From Photobacterium iliopiscarium (GTDB lineage: Bacteria > Pseudomonadota > Gammaproteobacteria > Enterobacterales > Vibrionaceae): a stretch of 64,000 nt of DNA. Each line of letters opens with the position of its first letter. The first letter of the stretch is position 1. This document shows, one piece after another, positions 59,440-64,000 of this stretch. The notes under the pieces are model-generated. The model worked only from the letters and a program-made list of their open reading frames with translations, was not told the DNA's origin and did not search any database. The position numbers and the translations under genes are program-made. The stretch is from the NCBI RefSeq assembly GCF_003026395.1, contig NZ_PYOO01000012.1:31221-95220 (forward strand). Reading direction: 5' to 3'.

Positions 59440-61272
59440 ATGAAAAAATCCCTTTTAGCCGCGACGGTAGCGTCGTTGTGCCTCCCTTCTTTTGCTTCAT
59501 TTGCGGCTGATACAACATCTGATGATGTGATGGTGGTAACTGCCAATCGTTTTGAGCAACCGGTAACCTCAGTGCTGGCACCTTTTAATGTCGTGACTCG
59601 TCAAGACATCGATAAAGTACAAGCGAAAACACTAACGGAAGTGTTGAGTTTATTACCTGGGGTACAGATCACTCAAAATGGTGGTCGTGGACAAAGTTCT
59701 AGTATTTTTGTGCGAGGTGCAAACTCGGATCAAGTTTTGGTCTTGGTTGATGGTATTCGTATGGCTCGCTCTGTGGCGGGTAACGTAGATTTTAATCAAA
59801 TTCCATTAACTCAAGTGCAGCGGATTGAATTTACTCGTGGTGCTAGGGCGGCAATTTATGGTTCTGAAGCCATTGGTGGGGTAATTAACATCATTACCCT
59901 GACTGGGACGGATACACCATCAAAAACGAAATTAGATTTAGGCATTGGTAGCCATAATTATCAAGAAGCAAATGTTTCTGGTGCGTATAACATCGGTGAT
60001 AACAGCGTATTACAAGTTGCTGCTGGTTATGAAAATGATAAAGGCTATAACGTTCATCCTCAACCTGGATTGAATGATGGTGATAAACATGGTTTTGATA
60101 GCCGTAATGCATCGTTAGCACTCCATCACCAGTTTAACGATCAAATCTCGGGTTTTGTTGCGACTCGCTGGTATAAAAATCACTCTCAATATGATGGTTC
60201 TAGTGTGTATTCTGGCCATCAGTATGTGAGATCAGAAACTGAATTTAATGATTATTCTGCGGGTTTAAAATATGCGCAGGATAGCTATAAGTCATCACTG
60301 ATTCTTGATTATCAAAAACAAGACAATCTTGATTTGATCGATAAAACTAATGCAGTGAATCGCAAGGATCAATATCACCAACGTAATGTTCAATGGCATA
60401 ACCAATATCAACTATTATCAACATTATTAGTGAGTGGTGGTATTGATTGGCGCCAAGAGCAATGGAATGATTTAACGGGTTTTGCGGGCAATAAAGAACG
60501 AGATAATACCGGCTATTATGCGATTGGCTTATGGGATTACTCTCCAGTTAGCATCGAAACCAGTGTTCGTCTGGATGATAATCAGCAATATGGCACTCAT
60601 TCAACGTACAATATTGCTGGTGGTTGGTTTTTAACTGACAACATTCAACTTCGTGGTTCGTACGGAACAGCATTTAAAGCCCCTAATCTTTACCAACTTT
60701 ACGTTAAAAGTGCTTGGTCGACGGGTAACCCTAATTTAAATCCTGAAACATCAAAAAATATCGATGTATCTCTCCATGCTGATTACGATATCGCAAGCGT
60801 TGCTGTTACCGCTTATCAAATGCGTATTGATGATTTAATTGAGTATGTTAGTGGCACGCCATCGTATGAGAATGTTAACGGGGAAAGTAAAATTAAAGGG
60901 GTTGAAGTCGAAGCTGACTTTGATACGGGCATTATTACTCATCAGCTGAACTTTGATTTTAAAGATCCTCGTGACAGTGAAGGCCAACGACTTATACGTC
61001 GAGAGAAGTTCTCATTTAAATGGGTGGGTACGGCAAGCTATGGTGATCTTGATACCGCAGTGACTTACCAGTATCACGGTAAGCGTCCAGATATTTCAGA
61101 TGTTGAATTGCCTGCATATGATACATGGGATATTGCATTAACATATTGGTTGCAACCAAAACTTGCTTTAAAAGGGCGAGTAGCTAACCTTCTAAATGAA
61201 GATTACGAAACGGCTGGCGGCTATGTAATGCCGGGTCGAACTTACTATACCAGCATTAATTATCAGTTCTAA
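59440..61272 (+). CDS. btuB: TonB-dependent vitamin B12 receptor BtuB
   Basis: Outer-membrane transporter for cobalamin, 610 residues. Signal peptide to about residue 22 (ASFAAD), TonB box DDVMVVTA (about 26-33), plug domain (SIFVRGANSDQVLVLVDGIR, GSEAIGGVINIIT) and a 22-strand barrel ending in the outer-membrane signature YQF. Controlled by the riboswitch upstream. A terminator follows. Confidence 0.95.
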   Translation: MKKSLLAATVASLCLPSFASFAADTTSDDVMVVTANRFEQPVTSVLAPFNVVTRQDIDKVQAKTLTEVLSLLPGVQITQNGGRGQSSSIFVRGANSDQVLVLVDGIRMARSVAGNVDFNQIPLTQVQRIEFTRGARAAIYGSEAIGGVINIITLTGTDTPSKTKLDLGIGSHNYQEANVSGAYNIGDNSVLQVAAGYENDKGYNVHPQPGLNDGDKHGFDSRNASLALHHQFNDQISGFVATRWYKNHSQYDGSSVYSGHQYVRSETEFNDYSAGLKYAQDSYKSSLILDYQKQDNLDLIDKTNAVNRKDQYHQRNVQWHNQYQLLSTLLVSGGIDWRQEQWNDLTGFAGNKERDNTGYYAIGLWDYSPVSIETSVRLDDNQQYGTHSTYNIAGGWFLTDNIQLRGSYGTAFKAPNLYQLYVKSAWSTGNPNLNPETSKNIDVSLHADYDIASVAVTAYQMRIDDLIEYVSGTPSYENVNGESKIKGVEVEADFDTGIITHQLNFDFKDPRDSEGQRLIRREKFSFKWVGTASYGDLDTAVTYQYHGKRPDISDVELPAYDTWDIALTYWLQPKLALKGRVANLLNEDYETAGGYVMPGRTYYTSINYQF

Positions 61273-61292
61273 TGTGTGATTTTTTATAGTTC

Positions 61293-61317
61293 AAGGCCGC
61301 CATTGTGCGGCCTTTTT
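61293..61317 (+). terminator. Intrinsic terminator after btuB
   Basis: AAGGCCGC pairs with GCGGCCTT around CATTGT, then TTT. It ends about 14 bases before the next ATG, so read-through would be needed if the DUF71 gene shares the btuB transcript. Confidence 0.82.
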
Positions 61318-61330
61318 GATGGTGATAAAT

Positions 61331-62002
61331 ATGAAACAAAGAGTGATTATTAGTTGGTCATCAGGTAAAGATTCAGCATTAACGTTATGGCGGTTAATGA
61401 GCGATCCTAACTATGAAGTTGTTGGACTTTATACAACGTATGTTGGTAGCGAGGTACCGTTTCAAGCAACGCCAATTGATATTGTTAAACGACAGGCGCA
61501 GCTAATCGGTTTGCCCCTAGTGTTGGTTGTATTACCTGAGGTGTTTCCGGCTAATGATGTTTATCAACAGGCGATTGTTGAAGGGTTGAAAAATTGTGGG
61601 TTACAGTTTGATAGTATCGCTTTTGGTGATTTGTTTTGTAATGGCATTGTCGATTATCGCCGTCAATATATTGAACCCGCGGGTTGGACGTGTATTTTTC
61701 CGTTACTTGGGCAGCCTAGTCATCAGCTAGCCAATGAAATAATTGAATGTGGTATTAAAACGAAATTGGTTACCGTTGATAGTACTCAATTGGATACACG
61801 TTTCTGTGGGCGTTGGTTTGATCGTGAATTATTAACTGAATTACCGCCGACCATTGATCTCTGTGGCGAGAATGGAGAATTTCATTCGTTAGTCGTCGAT
61901 GGTCCTTTTTATCAGCAACCGCTTAACTTGATATGGTTAGGGTGTGAAACAGATTCACGGTTTTGTTATCAACGCTATGCGCTGGTAGAGACTGACTCAT
62001 AG
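61331..62002 (+). CDS. DUF71/COG2102 PP-loop ATPase, B12-linked subgroup
   Basis: 223-residue ATP-pyrophosphatase of the family that includes diphthamide synthetase Dph6. PP-loop SWSSGKDSALTLW (about 8-20), then CGENGEFHSLVVDGP near the C-terminus. Bacteria lack diphthamide; comparative genomics has linked a bacterial DUF71 subgroup to B12 salvage, and the neighbour here is btuB. ATG 61331 is preferred to 61316, which overlaps the terminator. Substrate not known. Confidence 0.85.
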   Translation: MKQRVIISWSSGKDSALTLWRLMSDPNYEVVGLYTTYVGSEVPFQATPIDIVKRQAQLIGLPLVLVVLPEVFPANDVYQQAIVEGLKNCGLQFDSIAFGDLFCNGIVDYRRQYIEPAGWTCIFPLLGQPSHQLANEIIECGIKTKLVTVDSTQLDTRFCGRWFDRELLTELPPTIDLCGENGEFHSLVVDGPFYQQPLNLIWLGCETDSRFCYQRYALVETDS

Positions 62003-62043
62003 CAGTATCATAACGATTCGATATCGTAATAAGGTAAGTGGTA

Positions 62044-62841
62044 GTGAAAAAGGTTGTCATTTTTGATTCAGGGGTGGGCGGTTTATCTGTATATCAAGAG
62101 ATTTACGCTCTACTACCTCAAGTGCAGTTTATTTACGCTTTCGATAATGCTGCTTTTCCTTACGGTGAATTAGATGACGCAACATTAATAAAGCGTACCA
62201 ATTATATTGTGACGTTATTAGCTAATCAGTATCAAGCTGATTTAGTGGTTATCGCTTGTAATACAGCCAGTACTATCGTTTTACCTTCGCTACGTCAGCA
62301 GTTAACAATACCGGTGGTGGGGGTTGTTCCTGCAATAAAACCAGCAGCGTTGATCAGCCAAACAAAATCGATTGGTTTATTGGCAACGCCAGCAACGGTT
62401 AATCGAGCTTATACTCATCAATTAATACAGCAATTTGCGAATGGTTGTGACGTTAAAATGATTGGTTCTACTCGATTGGTGGAAATGGCAGAGCAGAAGT
62501 TACGCGGTAAATTGGTCGATATAGACGAATTAACTGAGATCTTAGCACCATGGCAAGGTACCGTAGACAGTATTGTTTTAGGTTGCACCCATTTTCCGTT
62601 AATAAAACAAGAAATATTATTGGCACTAAATCATCAGGTAAATGTCATTGATTCAGGTAAAGCTATTGCTAAGCGAGTGGCATTATTATTAGCATTACCA
62701 ACGGATGTGGCAGCTATAACATCATCAATAAAAAACGTTACATATAGCAGCGCCGCAACATCAGATGCTGCGGCGCTGAATAAAAGCTTAAATGAAATGC
62801 AATTAGATATTATTCAAGATCTAAACTATCCGCATTTTTAG
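62044..62841 (+). CDS. murI: Glutamate racemase
   Basis: Makes D-glutamate for peptidoglycan. 265 residues; IFDSGVGGLSVY at the start, catalytic cysteines in ACNTAS (about C72) and GCTHFPL (about C182). The frame opens at GTG 62038, but GTG 62044 has AAGGTA at better spacing and gives MKKVVIFDSG. Its last 32 bases overlap the convergent RRM gene. Confidence 0.95.
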   Translation: MKKVVIFDSGVGGLSVYQEIYALLPQVQFIYAFDNAAFPYGELDDATLIKRTNYIVTLLANQYQADLVVIACNTASTIVLPSLRQQLTIPVVGVVPAIKPAALISQTKSIGLLATPATVNRAYTHQLIQQFANGCDVKMIGSTRLVEMAEQKLRGKLVDIDELTEILAPWQGTVDSIVLGCTHFPLIKQEILLALNHQVNVIDSGKAIAKRVALLLALPTDVAAITSSIKNVTYSSAATSDAAALNKSLNEMQLDIIQDLNYPHF

Positions 62842-63271
62842 GTTCATTAGCTTCACGGACTTTTAATGTACGTTGGCCATATTCTTGGTTGTTTAGTTGA
62901 TCAATTGCATTTTCTGCGTCTTGACTATTCATAACAACAAAGCCAAAGCCTCTACGTTTGCCTGTGCGTTTATCTTTCATTAGACGCACAGCAAAAACAT
63001 CGCCATGCTCAGCAAAAAGGTTTTTTACGTCACTCTCATTAGCACGGTAGGGAAGGTTGCCAACATAAAGGGTTTTGCTACTTTGAGAAGGATCTAATTC
63101 ATCAAGGATGGGGGTCTTATTTTCTTGCATAAAGTGCAACGCCAATCCTGTTAGCATCGCACCAAGCGCAAAACTAATGGCTGGTGGAGTACCACTGAAC
63201 ATACTAAAGATTAAGGCGCCAATGATAGCGATAGCAATCACGGTTATTGTGGTTTGGTTATTTGATTTCAT
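62810..63271 (-). CDS. Membrane-anchored RNA-recognition-motif protein
   Basis: 153-residue protein with two short hydrophobic helices (about 8-24 and 29-46) and a C-terminal RRM domain (about 66-142) with RNP2 LYVGNL and RNP1 RRGFGFVVM. Similar proteins lie between murI and an rRNA operon in vibrios. The RRM should bind single-stranded RNA on the cytoplasmic side; the target is unknown. ATG 63271 was chosen over 63328, which adds a leader without family support. Confidence 0.88.
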   Translation of the reverse strand: MKSNNQTTITVIAIAIIGALIFSMFSGTPPAISFALGAMLTGLALHFMQENKTPILDELDPSQSSKTLYVGNLPYRANESDVKNLFAEHGDVFAVRLMKDKRTGKRRGFGFVVMNSQDAENAIDQLNNQEYGQRTLKVREANEPKNADSLDLE

Positions 63272-63469
63272 ATTTAAAGTACATCTCAAAAGGGAAAGAG
63301 AAGAATGCGTTAATGGGTGTTTTAACATTAAGCTTACAATGATGCTAATTTAAATGGTCTGTAATTCATAATAATTGAGTATAAATATACTCGCATGAGC
63401 TTATTACAGACACATAGTTCACATTAGATGAAATAATCAGCAATTACATTCTTTTTTTTTAAATAAGGC

Positions 63470-63497
63470 TTGTCAGAGTGATCAAAGTCTCTATAAT
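63470..63497 (+). promoter_or_regulatory. rRNA operon promoter P1
   Basis: TTGTCA (63470-63475) and TATAAT (63492-63497) with 16-base spacing, preceded by an A/T tract like an UP element and followed by a GC-rich discriminator (GCGGCTC), the signature of stringently controlled rrn promoters. Confidence 0.85.
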
Positions 63498-63537
63498 GCG
63501 GCTCTATCGAAAGAGAATACGGTTAAACTACCGATCA

Positions 63538-63555
63538 AGTTCAAACTTTTGAACT
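63538..63555. repeat. Palindrome between the two rrn promoters
   Basis: AGTTCAAACTTTTGAACT is an 18-base near-palindrome (8-base arms) between P1 and P2. It may be a hairpin in the long P1 leader; no factor is assigned. Confidence 0.4.
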
Positions 63556-63634
63556 GGTTTTAGATACAATATTTTTTGTCTCTTTCATGATATAAAGACA
63601 GTCAACAAGACATTTTAAAAAATAAAATTTCTTC

Positions 63635-63662
63635 TTGACTGAATATCAGAAAAGCGTAGTAT
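63635..63662 (+). promoter_or_regulatory. rRNA operon promoter P2
   Basis: TTGACT (63635-63640) and TAGTAT (63657-63662) with 16-base spacing, closer to the 16S gene and again followed by a GC-containing discriminator. Confidence 0.7.
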
Positions 63663-63711
63663 ACGCAGCCTGACTTGCTGAAGCGTTTAACGCTAAGGCA
63701 TTGAAAGTCAA

Positions 63712-63724
63712 CGTTCTTTAACAA
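63712..63724 (+). promoter_or_regulatory. boxA antitermination site of the rrn leader
   Basis: GTTCTTTAACAAT matches the rrn boxA core (CTCTTTAACAAT), about 200 bases before 16S, where Nus factors load. Confidence 0.8.
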
Positions 63725-63925
63725 TTTGACCATGCAATCTGTGTGGGCACTCACTGAATAGTTAAGTCGAAAGATTTATCAATAAACTGAGTGACCAATA
63801 CAAAATGACGCAAGTTATTTTGGCACAGTTATTTAATTATCATTTTTTAAATGATAAAAAGCTTTAATTTACTACGGTATTTAAAGTCAGTATTTATTGA
63901 GCCGGTCGAAAGACCAACAAAACTT

Positions 63926-64000
63926 TAATTGAAGAGTTTGATCATGGCTCAGATTGAACGCTGGCGGCAGGCCTAACACATGCAAGTCGAGCGGTAACAG
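63926..64000 (+). rRNA. 16S rRNA, 5' end only
   Basis: The stretch from TTGAAGAGTTTGATCATGG through ACGCTGGCGGCAGGCC and AACACATGCAAGTCGAGCGG is the conserved 16S start. Only about 75 bases are in the window. The following GTAACAG is typical of Photobacterium/Vibrio V1 regions but too short for a species call. The mature 5' end is set by comparison with E. coli. Confidence 0.98.

Noticed and set aside
1..64000. CRISPR arrays, IS elements, prophage or tRNA genes
   Set aside because: No repeat-spacer pattern, transposase or integrase other than XerC, or tRNA cloverleaf was recognised.

Overview
The window reads as a chromosomal segment of a marine gammaproteobacterium in the Vibrionaceae, most likely Photobacterium or a close relative. 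The reasons are the moderately AT-rich DNA, Vibrio-type protein sequences throughout, a Spot 42 / csr-type RNA / yihI block and the gspC-N/nudE/cysQ order, and the first 75 bases of a 16S rRNA gene at the right edge. Genus is an inference; no species call is attempted. Almost all of the window is core chromosome. I see no insertion sequence, prophage, CRISPR array or tRNA gene.

Region by region. 1-3.8 kb: lysA-dapF-xerC-yigB (lysine/peptidoglycan precursors, chromosome dimer resolution, flavin-pathway phosphatase). 3.9-6.3 kb, opposite strand: a four-gene bufferin-type RiPP operon (DUF2282 precursor, MNIO/DUF692 enzyme, DUF2063 partner, DoxX membrane protein) lying between yigB and uvrD. 6.5-15 kb: uvrD behind two LexA-like boxes, ggt, recQ plus a small companion gene, the queuosine-precursor transporter gene yhhQ under a preQ1-I-like riboswitch, the iron-responsive small RNA RyhB with a Fur-like box, and elbB. 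15-23 kb: polA with DnaA boxes upstream, Spot 42, two further candidate small RNAs, engB, cytochrome c4, a CsrB/CsrC-type RNA with about 23 GGA motifs, a small methyltransferase, yihI and a DUF2489 gene. 23-31 kb: hemN, add, and the nitrogen block ntrC-ntrB-DUF4124-glnA with a sigma-54 promoter and NtrC sites. 31-42 kb: typA, a DUF2959 lipoprotein, yihY-dtd-yiiD, an AsmA-like gene, pckA, hslO and hslR. 42-55 kb: the full type II secretion operon gspC-N followed by nudE-cysQ. 55-64 kb: sthA, fabR-yijD, trmA, a cobalamin riboswitch with btuB, a DUF71 ATPase gene, murI, a membrane-anchored RRM protein gene, and the promoters and leader of an rRNA operon.

How it works together. Several global regulatory RNAs sit within 7 kb: RyhB (iron), Spot 42 (carbon) and a CsrA-sequestering RNA. 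Two metabolite-sensing leaders (preQ1 and cobalamin) control uptake genes. The nitrogen block carries its own NtrC operators, so glnA activation and ntrBC autoregulation can be read directly from the DNA. The least ordinary item is the bufferin-type operon, whose predicted product is a modified periplasmic peptide linked in relatives to copper handling. The most open items are the two unassigned transcription units between Spot 42 and engB.

Limits: all calls come from reading the sequence and recalled family motifs. No alignments, folding programs or searches were run. Many starts were moved from the longest open frame to a better ribosome-binding-site context, and this is stated in each entry.
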